Source of the DNA: Neptunicoccus cionae
Lineage (GTDB): Bacteria; Pseudomonadota; Alphaproteobacteria; Rhodobacterales; Rhodobacteraceae
Reading direction: 5' to 3'
Length of the DNA: 64,000 nt
NCBI RefSeq assembly: GCF_002860325.1
Contig: NZ_PKOJ01000010.1
Span: forward strand, 54,978-118,977
Shown here piece by piece: positions 17,845 to 26,956 of this stretch; the stretch's first letter is position 1; every line of letters begins with the position of its first letter. Below the pieces are notes generated by a model that saw nothing but the letters and a program-made list of their open reading frames with translations, was not told where the DNA came from and searched no databases. Position numbers and translations under genes: made by a program.

Positions 17845-18096
17845 GGGCTACTCTGTCCTGCCTTTCCACTTCAAAGTCAACTACCACAAGTAGAAGCAGG
17901 GTTAATTTACCCAGCCTGCCGGAAACAGATCAGCGCAGACATTGGTTTGACTGGCAGGTCGCGGCGTAGGAAGCCTTCTGCTTTTTGCTCGCGCCATGGT
18001 GGAACCGCCGGGACATGCATAAGGCAAAGAGCCCCGCTGACACCACACTTATCATGACATTACAGAAACTGGAGCAACCTCACCCGTCAAACCGTT

Positions 18097-18861
18097 TCAC
18101 CCTGCGCTGCGGGTAAAGGTAAGTGTTTTCTCATCCGACAGCGCGGGTTGGAACTTATACCCGTCGAGATCAAAATCCTGCAAACCCTCAACCGTTTCCA
18201 CACGGTTTTTGATGATATAACGGGCCATCGCCCCGCGCGCACGTTTGGCAAAGAAGCCGATCATCTTCAGTTCGCCGTTGCGTTCCTCTTTGAACGAAGG
18301 GGTGATTACAGGCGAAACCATCTTCTTTTCCTTCGCCGCTTTGAAATATTCGGTACTGGCAAGGTTAACCACGGGCGCACCACCTGAAGCCTCATCCAGT
18401 GCGCCACAAAGCTTTTCACCCCAATAGGCATAGAGCGTAGCACCCGCGTCGTTTTTGAGCCTGCTGCCCATTTCCAGACGATAAGGCTGGATCAAATCCA
18501 TAGGGCGCAGCAAACCGTAAAGCCCGCTCAGAATGCGCAAGTGATCCTGCGCATAGCTGCAATCGGATTCATCAAAACCGGCAGCTTCCAGTCCGGTATA
18601 GGTGTCACCGGCGAAGGCAAACATGGCCTGCTTTGCATTCTCCGCAGAGGATTGCGCAGAAAAACCGTCAAACCGCGCCTTGTTCAGTTTCGCCAGATCC
18701 TCGCTGATGTGCATCAGGCTGCGCAGATCACTCACGCTCAACTTCTGCGCAATCGCAGCCAGCCGGTTCGCATCTTCCTGAAACGCCGGATAGGTTTCCG
18801 GCATAGGTTCTGCAGGTCGGTCAAAATTGAGCTTTTTTGCAGGGGAAAGCACAGCCAACAT
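18097..18861 (-). CDS. yaaA: Peroxide stress protein YaaA
   Basis: A 254-residue UPF0246/DUF328 protein. The family start MLAVLSPAKKLNF is intact, and further marks are FAGDTYTGLEA (about 91-101), LRILSGLYGLLRP (about 113-125) and NLASTEYFKA (about 182-191). In E. coli the OxyR-controlled homologue lowers intracellular iron and protects DNA during hydrogen peroxide stress, and it binds DNA. The gene is alone, with 251 bases to the MFS start on one side and 131 bases to recQ on the other; the 251-base gap shows no further feature I can support. Confidence 0.92.
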   Translation of the reverse strand: MLAVLSPAKKLNFDRPAEPMPETYPAFQEDANRLAAIAQKLSVSDLRSLMHISEDLAKLNKARFDGFSAQSSAENAKQAMFAFAGDTYTGLEAAGFDESDCSYAQDHLRILSGLYGLLRPMDLIQPYRLEMGSRLKNDAGATLYAYWGEKLCGALDEASGGAPVVNLASTEYFKAAKEKKMVSPVITPSFKEERNGELKMIGFFAKRARGAMARYIIKNRVETVEGLQDFDLDGYKFQPALSDEKTLTFTRSAG

Positions 18862-18992
18862 ATCGGGTCTCCAGATTTTGTTGGGCCGCTATTACAGGAA
18901 GAAACGCCGGAAGACCAACCCCGATTGGCCAATAAATCCCGAACTCTGACCAAGCCTTACGGGATGGGGCAGAATAAACGAAGGCTGCCTGT

Positions 18993-21059
18993 TTAAGCAG
19001 CTTTCTCTGAATGAATTTCATCCAGAAAGGCGGCGCCGAACCGTTCTGCCTTAACCTCTCCAACCCCAGAAATTCGGGCCAGCGCGGCCAGATCGGACGG
19101 ACGGGCCTGCGCGATCTTTGACAGGGTCGCGTTACTGCAATTGAGGTAGGTATCCATACCGCTTTCGCCTCGTGCCAAGCGCAACTGGGCCGTTTGCAAA
19201 CGGTCGAACAAATCGCCGGCTTCCCGTCCGGCGAGCTTGCGTCTGGCGGGATGGACCTGTTCGGCTTCCCCGTTAATCACCTCAAGAAAAGCCGCGCCGT
19301 ATCGCTCCAGTTTGACGGCTCCCACTCCCCCAATCCTTGAGAATTCGTCAAGCGAGCGGGGCCGTGCCTCAACCATATTGATCAAAGTGGCGTCGGGAAA
19401 AACCACGTATGCCGGTGCCTGAATGGCCTCCGCCAGCGCACGCCGCTTTGCCTTTAACGCCGAAAGCAGCGGTTCGTCCTCTTCGGCAACCATTGCGCGT
19501 ACCTTGCTGGTCCTGCGGTTCTGACGCTGGATCGTATCGCGGCGCAATTCTATGCTTTCCTCACCTTTCAGGATTGGCCGTGCCCGCTGTGTCATGCGAA
19601 ACGCACCGTGCCGTTCCATATCCGGCCGGATCAGATCATACCCCATCATTTGACGGAAAATGGCCTGCCACTGTGCCTTGTCATATTCAGCCCCGACACC
19701 GTAGGTCGGCAAGGCATCATGGCCGCGCTGGCGGATCTTGTCAGTTGCAACGCCGCGCAGGATATCGATCAGATGCCCCGCACCAAAGGATTCTCCTGTC
19801 CGCAAAACCGCAGAAAGCGCCTTGCGCACGGCATCTGTCCCGTCAAAAACCTCCGGCGGATTGGCGCAAAGATCGCAATTGCCGCAACCATCAATTTCGT
19901 CTCCGAAATAACGCAAAAGGACGCGACGGCGGCAGCGCCGCGCCTCGGCCAGCCCAAGCAGAGCGTTCAAACGCCCGTGGTCTGCTTCCTTGCGTTCGGG
20001 CGGGGCAAGTCCTTCGTCAATCTGGGCGCGGCGCAGGCGGACATCATCCGCACCGTAAAGGGTTAACGTATCGGCAGGCGCCCCGTCCCGACCGGCACGG
20101 CCGATCTCCTGATAATAGGACTCCATCGACTTGGGCAAATCCGCATGTGCCACCCAGCGGATGTCTGGCTTGTCGATGCCCATGCCAAAGGCCACTGTCG
20201 CGACGACGATCAACCCGTCTTCCCGCTGGAAACGGGTTTCGGCAAGTCGGCGGTCGTCCCGTTCCATTCCCGCGTGATAGTGCAACGCCGAATGCCCTTC
20301 GGACCGCAGGGCAGTGGCAAGTGTCTCACATTTGTTGCGCGACGAGCAATACACGATGCCCGACTGCCCCTTGCGTGCGCCAATAAAGTCAAGCAACTGG
20401 CGGCGCGGGCTGTTCTTGGGCTGGAACGCGAGGTTAATGTTAGGCCGGTCAAATCCGCGCAGGAATGTGGAGGGCGTCTCACCATCGAACAACCGGTTTA
20501 CAATTTCCTCTCGCGACTGGGCATCGGCGGTTGCAGTGAACGCGGCCAGAGGCACGCCCAGTTCTTTGCGCAATGCCCCGATCCGCAGATAATCCGGACG
20601 GAAATCATGGCCCCACTGGCTTACACAATGGGCTTCATCAACTGCGATTAACCGTGTGCCGATCTTCCGCAGGAGCATCACCGTGCCGGGGTTGGCCAAC
20701 CGCTCCGGCGCGATATAAAGCAGTTTCAAGGCACCGTCTTCCAATGCCTGAAAAACTTCCTCCGTCTCTTCCTCACTGTTTCCCGAAGTCAGCGACCCTG
20801 CGCCGACACCCACCGCATTCAGGGCGCGCACCTGATCCCGCATAAGGGCAATCAATGGCGAAATGACCACTGTGACCCCGTCCAGACAAAGAGCTGGCAA
20901 CTGGAAGCACAGGGACTTTCCGCCCCCCGTCGGCATGATCGCCAACACGTTTTCACCAGCGAGAACCGCGTCCACCACTTCCTTTTGGCCATCGCGGAAA
21001 GCGGTAAAACCGAAAATTTCCGCCAGTAAATCCTGGGCTTTTGCCTGTCGGTCTAACAT
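18993..21059 (-). CDS. recQ: ATP-dependent DNA helicase RecQ
   Basis: A 688-residue superfamily 2 3'-5' helicase for recombination and fork repair. Walker A is MPTGGGKSL (42-50) and the DEAH box is at 141-144, followed by the aromatic-rich loop CVSQWGHDFRPDY. A zinc-binding segment has cysteines in GCGNCDLC (about 377-384), followed by the RQC winged helix. At the C-terminus two HRDC-like domains occur in tandem (each with a GGVGAVKLERYGAAFLEVI or SGVGEVKAERFGAAFLDEI core), where E. coli RecQ has one. A weak LexA-like repeat (GTTC-N7-GTTT) lies at 21079-21093. Confidence 0.95.
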   Translation of the reverse strand: MLDRQAKAQDLLAEIFGFTAFRDGQKEVVDAVLAGENVLAIMPTGGGKSLCFQLPALCLDGVTVVISPLIALMRDQVRALNAVGVGAGSLTSGNSEEETEEVFQALEDGALKLLYIAPERLANPGTVMLLRKIGTRLIAVDEAHCVSQWGHDFRPDYLRIGALRKELGVPLAAFTATADAQSREEIVNRLFDGETPSTFLRGFDRPNINLAFQPKNSPRRQLLDFIGARKGQSGIVYCSSRNKCETLATALRSEGHSALHYHAGMERDDRRLAETRFQREDGLIVVATVAFGMGIDKPDIRWVAHADLPKSMESYYQEIGRAGRDGAPADTLTLYGADDVRLRRAQIDEGLAPPERKEADHGRLNALLGLAEARRCRRRVLLRYFGDEIDGCGNCDLCANPPEVFDGTDAVRKALSAVLRTGESFGAGHLIDILRGVATDKIRQRGHDALPTYGVGAEYDKAQWQAIFRQMMGYDLIRPDMERHGAFRMTQRARPILKGEESIELRRDTIQRQNRRTSKVRAMVAEEDEPLLSALKAKRRALAEAIQAPAYVVFPDATLINMVEARPRSLDEFSRIGGVGAVKLERYGAAFLEVINGEAEQVHPARRKLAGREAGDLFDRLQTAQLRLARGESGMDTYLNCSNATLSKIAQARPSDLAALARISGVGEVKAERFGAAFLDEIHSEKAA

Positions 21060-21183
21060 ATTTGTTTTTCGTCTGCTCGTTCACTTGTAGTTTTGACAGG
21101 TTGATAAACGCTTAACAACCCGCAACCATCCAGCTTAATGCCCATTCCCAAGCCCCCCTGCATCCATTAGAAGGCGCGGTATC

Positions 21184-22059
21184 ATGGCGTCAGAAAAACC
21201 GAAATCCCTGTTCTACTTCCTGCAGTACCTGCCCGTTGCAGCTTTGCTGGCGATCTCGAAACGGCTGCCTTTTGACGCCCGCGGCGCATTGGCGGGTGCG
21301 GTTGTCAGCTTTGCCGTGCGCTGGCTGCCGCCGTTCCGCAAACGGGTCGAGGAAGGGCTTTGCCGCGTTTACCCTGATATGCCCCGTTCGGAACGCAACC
21401 GCATTGCATCGGCAGTCGGGCGTAACATGGGACGGACCCTGACCGAAATTCTCTACAATGCGGAATTTGCCAGCAAAACCGACCGTTTCATCGCAAACGG
21501 GCCGGGGCTGGCAGCGCTCCATCAGGCCCACGCAGAAGGCAAAGGCGCTTTGATCGTGTCGGGCCATTTCGGCCAGTGGGAGGCGATCCGCCACTATCTG
21601 AAAGCCGAAGGGCTTGAAACCGGCGCTGTGTACCGTCCCAATTCGAACCCTTGGTATGAACCGCATTTTCTGGGCGGCATTCGCGAGGGCGGTGCACCGA
21701 TCGTACCACGCAGTAATAGCGGAACGCTTCAGATGGTGCGCCACATCCGCAAAGGCGGATTCTTTGCAATTCTGGCGGATCAATATGTACAATGGGCTGA
21801 AAAAATTCCTTTTCTCGACCATATGACTTCAACCACCACATCTCCTGCGGAGCTGGCACTTAAATACAATCTGCCACTCGTCCCTGCCTTTGGATTGCGC
21901 GATGCTGACGGCCGAACGATCCATATTACTTTTGAAGAACCGATCGCCCACACTGATCCAGCCACGATGATGACCGAGTTCAATGCGCGGATAGCTGCGC
22001 GGATACATGCCAATCCCGGACAGTGGTACTGGTTGCATCGCCGTTGGAAAAACCTGTAA
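21184..22059 (+). CDS. Lipid A biosynthesis lauroyl-type acyltransferase
   Basis: Inner-membrane acyltransferase of the LpxL/LpxM (HtrB) family, which adds secondary acyl chains to lipid A. The 291-residue protein has the H-X4-E catalytic pair, H128 and E133 in SGHFGQWE, matching the LpxL dyad, plus ILADQY (about 197-202) and the late WYWLHRRWK that is diagnostic of the family. It heads an apparent operon with waaA (52-base gap), the GT29-like gene and kdsD, linking it to the Kdo-lipid A core. Acyl chain length cannot be predicted. Confidence 0.9.
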   Translation: MASEKPKSLFYFLQYLPVAALLAISKRLPFDARGALAGAVVSFAVRWLPPFRKRVEEGLCRVYPDMPRSERNRIASAVGRNMGRTLTEILYNAEFASKTDRFIANGPGLAALHQAHAEGKGALIVSGHFGQWEAIRHYLKAEGLETGAVYRPNSNPWYEPHFLGGIREGGAPIVPRSNSGTLQMVRHIRKGGFFAILADQYVQWAEKIPFLDHMTSTTTSPAELALKYNLPLVPAFGLRDADGRTIHITFEEPIAHTDPATMMTEFNARIAARIHANPGQWYWLHRRWKNL

Positions 22060-22111
22060 CACCTTTCCATTCGCCCGTATTGTCTGACCAGAACTGACTT
22101 GGAAGAAACCG

Positions 22112-23347
22112 GTGCCGCACGCTGTGATTAAACTCCTTACCTATGTCGCGACGATACCATTACTTTTCTGGGTGGTGCTGCAAGTCCTGCTCCGGCGCGG
22201 CAGTTTAGACACTGCGAAAAACCGCTTGGGCATTTCTACGGAACAGACACCTGACAAGCCGTTGATCTGGCTTCACGCGGCATCGCTTGGCGAACTTACC
22301 TCAGTCAAACCGTTTCTGCTCTTCCTTGCGCGCAACTTTCCAGAGCATGTCCTGTTGATTACAACGAACAATCCTGCCGCGCTAACAGCAGCACGCGGCT
22401 GGGCCGATTTGCCGACCATTTTGCAATCAGCCCCGCTGGATGTGCCTTTTATTATCAATCGCTTCCTGAAGCATTGGAAACCTGTGGGTTTCATCAACAT
22501 AGAAGGCGAGATCTGGCCGAACCGGTTTGCTGCTCTGGCAAAGAAGAACATTCCTTCCATTATGTTAAATGCCCGCCTTTCCGAACGATCTTCCGAAAAA
22601 CTTTCGGTATTCGGAGCACGCGCGATGGGCTTGATGCACTTCAGACAGATTTACGCGCAGGATCCCCGCTCCGCAGAGAACTTCGAAACTCTGGGCGTTC
22701 CGCGGGACTGTGTTCGCACTATCCCGAATTTCAAATCTCTGGTGTCACTTCCTCCTCCTGATCCGCGCATGGTCGCGCGGTATGATCGTGAAAATACCTT
22801 ACTGGCTGCTTCAACCCATGAGGGCGAGGAACCGTTGATTCTGGATGCGTTTCAGTCACTATTGTCAGAAAATCCTAATTTACGATTAATACTGGTGCCA
22901 AGGCACCCGAACCGCGTGCCGGGTATCGTCAGAACCGCGCAGCAGCAAAATCTGGAGGTGGGCATCTACGGCGAAAACCCTGTTCCGGAACAGGTTACTG
23001 TTGTGGACTCTCTGGGGAGCCTGCAACGCATCTATCCTCTTGCAAAGGTTACGCTTGTCGGGGGCTCGCTGGTGCCTGACATCGGCGGACACACCCCCTA
23101 CGAGCCGCTTCGGGCCGGCAGTGCCATCGTGAGCGGGCCGTTTCATTCAAATTTCAAACAGGAATACGAGGTGCTTGCCCAATCGGAAGGCTGTATTCTG
23201 GCAAAAGAGACCGAACTGGCGTCCGCCCTGACAGATGCTTTCACTCGGGGAGATGATATGGCTGCGAATGCCCAGAAGGTTTACCCGTCGGCAGCGGATC
23301 CGACAGTGCTTTTCAATGACATAGCACAGAAGGTCGGGCTTGAATGA
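22112..23347 (+). CDS. waaA: 3-deoxy-D-manno-octulosonic acid (Kdo) transferase
   Basis: GT30 enzyme that moves Kdo from CMP-Kdo to lipid A on the inner membrane's cytoplasmic face. The 411-residue protein has an N-terminal hydrophobic anchor (about 7-28), the acceptor-domain motif HAASLGE with the predicted catalytic base E61, IEGEIWPN (about 129-136) and the C-terminal-domain motif PRHPNR (about 268-273). The start is GTG at 22112 behind GGAAGAA. Its stop overlaps the GT29-like ATG by four bases. Whether it adds one or more Kdo residues cannot be read. Confidence 0.93.
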   Translation: MPHAVIKLLTYVATIPLLFWVVLQVLLRRGSLDTAKNRLGISTEQTPDKPLIWLHAASLGELTSVKPFLLFLARNFPEHVLLITTNNPAALTAARGWADLPTILQSAPLDVPFIINRFLKHWKPVGFINIEGEIWPNRFAALAKKNIPSIMLNARLSERSSEKLSVFGARAMGLMHFRQIYAQDPRSAENFETLGVPRDCVRTIPNFKSLVSLPPPDPRMVARYDRENTLLAASTHEGEEPLILDAFQSLLSENPNLRLILVPRHPNRVPGIVRTAQQQNLEVGIYGENPVPEQVTVVDSLGSLQRIYPLAKVTLVGGSLVPDIGGHTPYEPLRAGSAIVSGPFHSNFKQEYEVLAQSEGCILAKETELASALTDAFTRGDDMAANAQKVYPSAADPTVLFNDIAQKVGLE

Positions 23348-23973
23348 TCAGTGAACTTGCATTTGCATCAAAACGTATCTTTCTGGGTGAGGCCTTTCTG
23401 GCGCAACATTCATGTAAAATTAATATTTTGCATGAAAACTTGGCTGGGAAAACCGTGGCAATCGTCGGCAACGCCCGCAGCCTGAGCGATCAGTCTTTCG
23501 GACCGGACATCGACCGGTGCGATCTGGTAATCCGGATGCACGCGGCGCCTCTGCCCCAGGCAGAAAGTCATGGAACGCGTACCTCCTGGCTGGCGCTTGG
23601 TATGCCTGTGCCACAGGAGATTATAGACGAACGGAAGCCTGACCGCCTGTTGTGGATGGCAAAGAAACGCAAGCGCCTGCGGGCACGCTTTGCAAATGCG
23701 AAAGGATTTTATCTACACCCCAAAACAGAATGGGACCGAATGGCAGATGAACTTAAGGCTCCGCCAACGACGGGCATCATGTTGATTGACCTCGTCGCGC
23801 GGTCCGAGGCTTCGGAAATTCATCTGTTCGGGTTTGATTTTTTTACCAGCCTGTCCCTCTCCGGTCGTCGCACGGCTGCTCAAGTTCCCCATGACTTTAC
23901 CGCAGAGAAACACTTCGTTCAGAAGCTCGTCGCACGGGATCAGAGGGTTGTACACCACACTGATACACACTAA
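23344..23973 (+). CDS. GT29 sialyltransferase-like protein, possible Kdo transferase
   Basis: A 209-residue protein carrying the sialylmotif pattern of glycosyltransferase family 29. Motif L is about residues 38-81 (VAIVGNARSL, then DLVIRMHAAP, then GTRTS), motif S about 140-165 (PPTTG, then IHLFGF), and motif VS is H183-X4-E188. No signal peptide or clear membrane anchor is seen, unlike Golgi GT29 enzymes. It is coupled to waaA by a 4-base overlap and followed after 31 bases by kdsD. GT29 enzymes use CMP-activated nonulosonic acids, and plant GT29-like proteins have been linked to Kdo, so a CMP-Kdo donor is inferred here. Confidence 0.72.
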   Translation: MISELAFASKRIFLGEAFLAQHSCKINILHENLAGKTVAIVGNARSLSDQSFGPDIDRCDLVIRMHAAPLPQAESHGTRTSWLALGMPVPQEIIDERKPDRLLWMAKKRKRLRARFANAKGFYLHPKTEWDRMADELKAPPTTGIMLIDLVARSEASEIHLFGFDFFTSLSLSGRRTAAQVPHDFTAEKHFVQKLVARDQRVVHHTDTH

Positions 23974-24004
23974 CCACAGTTTCAAAGACTGATCAGGTGG
24001 ACCA

Positions 24005-24994
24005 ATGGACAAAGCGGTATCAATCAAAGACGCGATTCAGACCAACCTCGTGGGATTACGCGCGCTGGACGAACAGCTCGGGTCTGCCGAACTGGCTGCG
24101 GCGCTCGATGCGGCACTTGACCTGCTTTACGCGATGAAAGGCCGTTTGATCGTTGCCGGTGTCGGGAAAAGCGGGCTGATCGGGCGCAAACTTGCAGCGA
24201 CCTTTTCATCCACGGGTACACCGGCCTATTTCGTCCATCCAGTAGAAGCAAGCCACGGCGATCTGGGCATGATCCAGTCTGACGATGTGGTGATGCTGCT
24301 AAGTTGGTCCGGTGAAACCCGCGAGCTTTCTGATTTGCTGGCGTATACCCGCCGCTTTGGCGTTCCTGTAATTGCCATAACCGGCAGCGCGAACAGCACG
24401 CTGGCCCGCTCCGCCGATGCCGCGCTGGTTCTTCCGAAAGCACCTGAAGCTTGTCCGCACAACCTCGCCCCGACCACCTCAACCCTTCTGCAACTCGCTA
24501 TCGGCGATGCGCTGGCTGTTACCGTGCTTAAGATGAAGGGCTTTTCGGAAGAGAGTTTCCGCGATTTCCATCCGGGCGGCAAACTTGGTGCAGCATTGAC
24601 ACCGGTTCGGGACATAATGTTCAAAGACTCCGACCTGCCGACCGTCCATGAGGACGCGCCAATTATCGAAGTGCTCGGGGAAATATCCCGCAAGACCCTT
24701 GGCATCGTCGGTGTACTTGATGAAAGCGGCGCCCTTAAGGGGGTGATCACGGACGGGGACATCCGCCGCTATCTGGAGGCAAATTCCGCCGGTTCCATGA
24801 AAGAGGCGATGTGGGAGAAACTCGCAAGCGCCCTTATGACGCCCGGATCGGTGCATCTGGAACCGCAAAGATCTTGCGCACGCGCCTTGCACGTCCTTCA
24901 AAGCAACAAGATTTCAGCGGCTTTCGTCATCGAAGACGGCAAGCCGGTCGGGGTTGTTACCCTGATCCAGCTCTTGTCCCTCGGCGTTGCCTAA
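24005..24994 (+). CDS. kdsD: D-arabinose 5-phosphate isomerase (KpsF/GutQ family)
   Basis: Makes arabinose 5-phosphate from ribulose 5-phosphate, the first step to Kdo. The 329-residue protein has an N-terminal SIS domain (GVGKSGLIGRKLAATFSSTG, about 54-73; LLSWSGETREL, about 98-108), the GDALAVTVL segment, and two C-terminal CBS domains from about residue 205 to the end. It is the last gene of the lipid A/Kdo operon and convergent with the YciI gene 19 bases away. The family also includes GutQ, but the neighbours favour the Kdo pathway. Confidence 0.93.
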   Translation: MDKAVSIKDAIQTNLVGLRALDEQLGSAELAAALDAALDLLYAMKGRLIVAGVGKSGLIGRKLAATFSSTGTPAYFVHPVEASHGDLGMIQSDDVVMLLSWSGETRELSDLLAYTRRFGVPVIAITGSANSTLARSADAALVLPKAPEACPHNLAPTTSTLLQLAIGDALAVTVLKMKGFSEESFRDFHPGGKLGAALTPVRDIMFKDSDLPTVHEDAPIIEVLGEISRKTLGIVGVLDESGALKGVITDGDIRRYLEANSAGSMKEAMWEKLASALMTPGSVHLEPQRSCARALHVLQSNKISAAFVIEDGKPVGVVTLIQLLSLGVA

Positions 24995-25013
24995 AGGCGC
25001 CTCCGCGCCCGAT

Positions 25014-25322
25014 TTACATATCGATACAACCGGCGACTTCCACATTACCGTGTTTGAGGATGGGGCAGCCTTTTGCCAGTTCCACAGCTGCATCAATTGA
25101 GTCCGCTGAAACGATTGTGTAACCGGATGCCGGATTCGATCCGCCATCATCCGCGACCCCTTGCGCACTCACGGTTTTACTCTTGCCGACGGGTGCACCG
25201 CCGTCCACCACAGCCTCCCCCATGTCGGCATACCATTGCTGCCAGGCCTCCATCTCCCGTGCGCCTTCTTCGGGGGTGTCGGGCATTTTGCCGCCATGAA
25301 ATACAAATAGAAAATTGGGCAT
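25014..25322 (-). CDS. YciI/DGPF family protein
   Basis: A 102-residue ferredoxin-like-fold protein with the YciI pattern: MPNFLFVFHGGK at the start, a central WYADMGEAVVDGGAPVG (about 30-46) and a C-terminal SADSIDAAVELAKGCP (about 72-87). Some relatives catalyse small dehalogenation or lactonisation reactions, many have no known role, and some are paired with ECF sigma factors. No sigma factor is nearby here. It is a single gene between convergent kdsD and a divergent permease; the 225-base upstream gap holds no other supported feature. Confidence 0.82.
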   Translation of the reverse strand: MPNFLFVFHGGKMPDTPEEGAREMEAWQQWYADMGEAVVDGGAPVGKSKTVSAQGVADDGGSNPASGYTIVSADSIDAAVELAKGCPILKHGNVEVAGCIDM

Positions 25323-25547
25323 ATTATTCTCCAGTTCGAGTTCATTAAAAATTAATCTGCACGAAAGCTTGATCCTGCACCTTCAGGACCGGCTGCTTTG
25401 CGAAGCTGCACCAAATCCAAAGACTGCCTCATACGACAAAACCTGTACCTGAAAGCCTAACACATTTCGTTGCTTGAAAGAATTTTTATTACGGGTAGGG
25501 TCTGCCCGATAAAACCCCAAGTCCTTTCTTACCCATAGGTTAACGCG

Positions 25548-26501
25548 ATGAAACTCTCGGAAAACATGCAAGGCGCCGCCTTGATGACGGCCGCAATGGC
25601 GGGGTTTGCACTGAATGATGCTGCGCTGAAATTCGGCGGCAGCGACATGGGCCTGTTTCAGGCGATTTTCCTGAGAGGTATATTTGCCGCCCTGCTGATC
25701 GGTGTCTTCGCTTACATGCGCGGGGCATTGCAATCGCCGCCGTCGTTCCGCGATTCAGGCTGGATCGCCCTGCGCTCTTTGTCTGAGATCGGCGCGACGC
25801 TCAGCTTTCTGACCGCCCTGTTCCATATGCCACTGGCGAATGTGACGGCCATTCTGCAAATCCTGCCCCTGACCATCACACTGGCTGCGGTTGTGTTTCT
25901 GGCCGAACCCATCGGTAAAAAACGGATACTGGCGATCCTCGCAGGTTTTCTCGGGGTACTGATTATCATCCGGCCCGGCACCTCCGATTTCAACGCTTAT
26001 GCCCTGCTCGGGTTGCTGGCCGTGGCGTTTGTGACGGTGCGCGATATTTCTGCGCGCCAGCTAAGCGTTAATGTCTCAAGCCTTTTCGTCGCCTTTGTCG
26101 CCGCCCTGGTCATCATGCTGACAGGGGCAACGGGTGTCATTTTCAGCCAGAGTTGGGCGCCCACATCCCCGTCCGAACTGGGCATTCTTGCCCTTGCCGC
26201 CTGTTTCCTGTTCGTGGGGTATTACTGCTCCGTTGCCACCATGCGGGTGGGCGAGGTCGCGGTCGTCACACCGTTCCGCTATTCCATTTTACTTTGGGCT
26301 ATTGCGCTCGGCTGGATCATCTTCGGAGATGTACCGGACGGTTGGTCGATCCTCGGTATGGCCATTATTTTCGGATCAGGCGTTTTTGCAATGTGGCGGG
26401 AGCGGAAAGTGAAGCGCAAGGCTGAACGGCTTTCGAAACAGCGTCAGACAGCGGTAAAGGCAGGGCTTGCCAGCGACATGCCACCGGTTAATCTGCGATA
26501 G
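25548..26501 (+). CDS. DMT superfamily (EamA) permease
   Basis: A 317-residue membrane protein with about ten hydrophobic segments made of two EamA repeats (about residues 8-140 and 150-285). The first repeat has FLTALFHMPLANVTAILQILPL, the second VATMRVGEVAVVTPFRYSILLWA. Such permeases export or import metabolites and amino acids; the substrate here is unknown. The C-terminus is a positively charged tail (MWRERKVKRKAERLSKQRQ). The rhodanese gene follows after 41 bases on the same strand and could be co-transcribed. Confidence 0.87.
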   Translation: MKLSENMQGAALMTAAMAGFALNDAALKFGGSDMGLFQAIFLRGIFAALLIGVFAYMRGALQSPPSFRDSGWIALRSLSEIGATLSFLTALFHMPLANVTAILQILPLTITLAAVVFLAEPIGKKRILAILAGFLGVLIIIRPGTSDFNAYALLGLLAVAFVTVRDISARQLSVNVSSLFVAFVAALVIMLTGATGVIFSQSWAPTSPSELGILALAACFLFVGYYCSVATMRVGEVAVVTPFRYSILLWAIALGWIIFGDVPDGWSILGMAIIFGSGVFAMWRERKVKRKAERLSKQRQTAVKAGLASDMPPVNLR

Positions 26502-26542
26502 AAACCGGCCTTCATACTGCCGCGCAACAGAAAGCAATTCCC

Positions 26543-26941
26543 ATGCCCCAAACCATTACCAAACACGTCAAGGATATGGTCGCCGAAGCGAATACCCGCG
26601 TGACAACAATTCCGACAACTCAAGCCTTTGATCTGGTGAACAGCCCGGATCACGTATTGGTGGACCTGCGGGACTTTCGCGAACTGAAACGGGGCGGTAA
26701 AATTCCCGGCGCGTTTTCCTGTCCGCGCGGGATGCTGGAATTCTGGATTGATCCGGACAGCCCCTATCACAAAGAGGTTTTCAATCAGGAAAAAACCTAC
26801 GTCTTTTACTGCGCCAGCGCATGGCGGTCTGCACTCAGTGCGCTGGTTGCACAAGAAATGGGATTGAAACCTGTTGCCCATATCGAAGGTGGTTTCGGAG
26901 CATGGGTCAAGGCTGGCGGTCCCGTCGAAACCGTGGAATAG
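26543..26941 (+). CDS. Rhodanese-like protein (single domain)
   Basis: A 132-residue single-domain rhodanese. The active-site loop is FYCASAWRSA with the persulfide-forming cysteine at about residue 93. An entry motif VLVDLRDFRELKRGGKIPGA lies at about 37-56. It could carry sulfur to an acceptor or handle sulfur species, but the loop is not one of the well-characterised forms and the partner is unknown. It is convergent with the amidohydrolase gene 15 bases downstream. Confidence 0.88.
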   Translation: MPQTITKHVKDMVAEANTRVTTIPTTQAFDLVNSPDHVLVDLRDFRELKRGGKIPGAFSCPRGMLEFWIDPDSPYHKEVFNQEKTYVFYCASAWRSALSALVAQEMGLKPVAHIEGGFGAWVKAGGPVETVE

Positions 26942-26956
26942 CGCCGGCCCTGCCTG

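Noticed and set aside
17845..18096. Intergenic stretch between the MFS and yaaA genes as a small-RNA locus
   Set aside because: No promoter with terminator pair or strong hairpin was found; left as non-coding.
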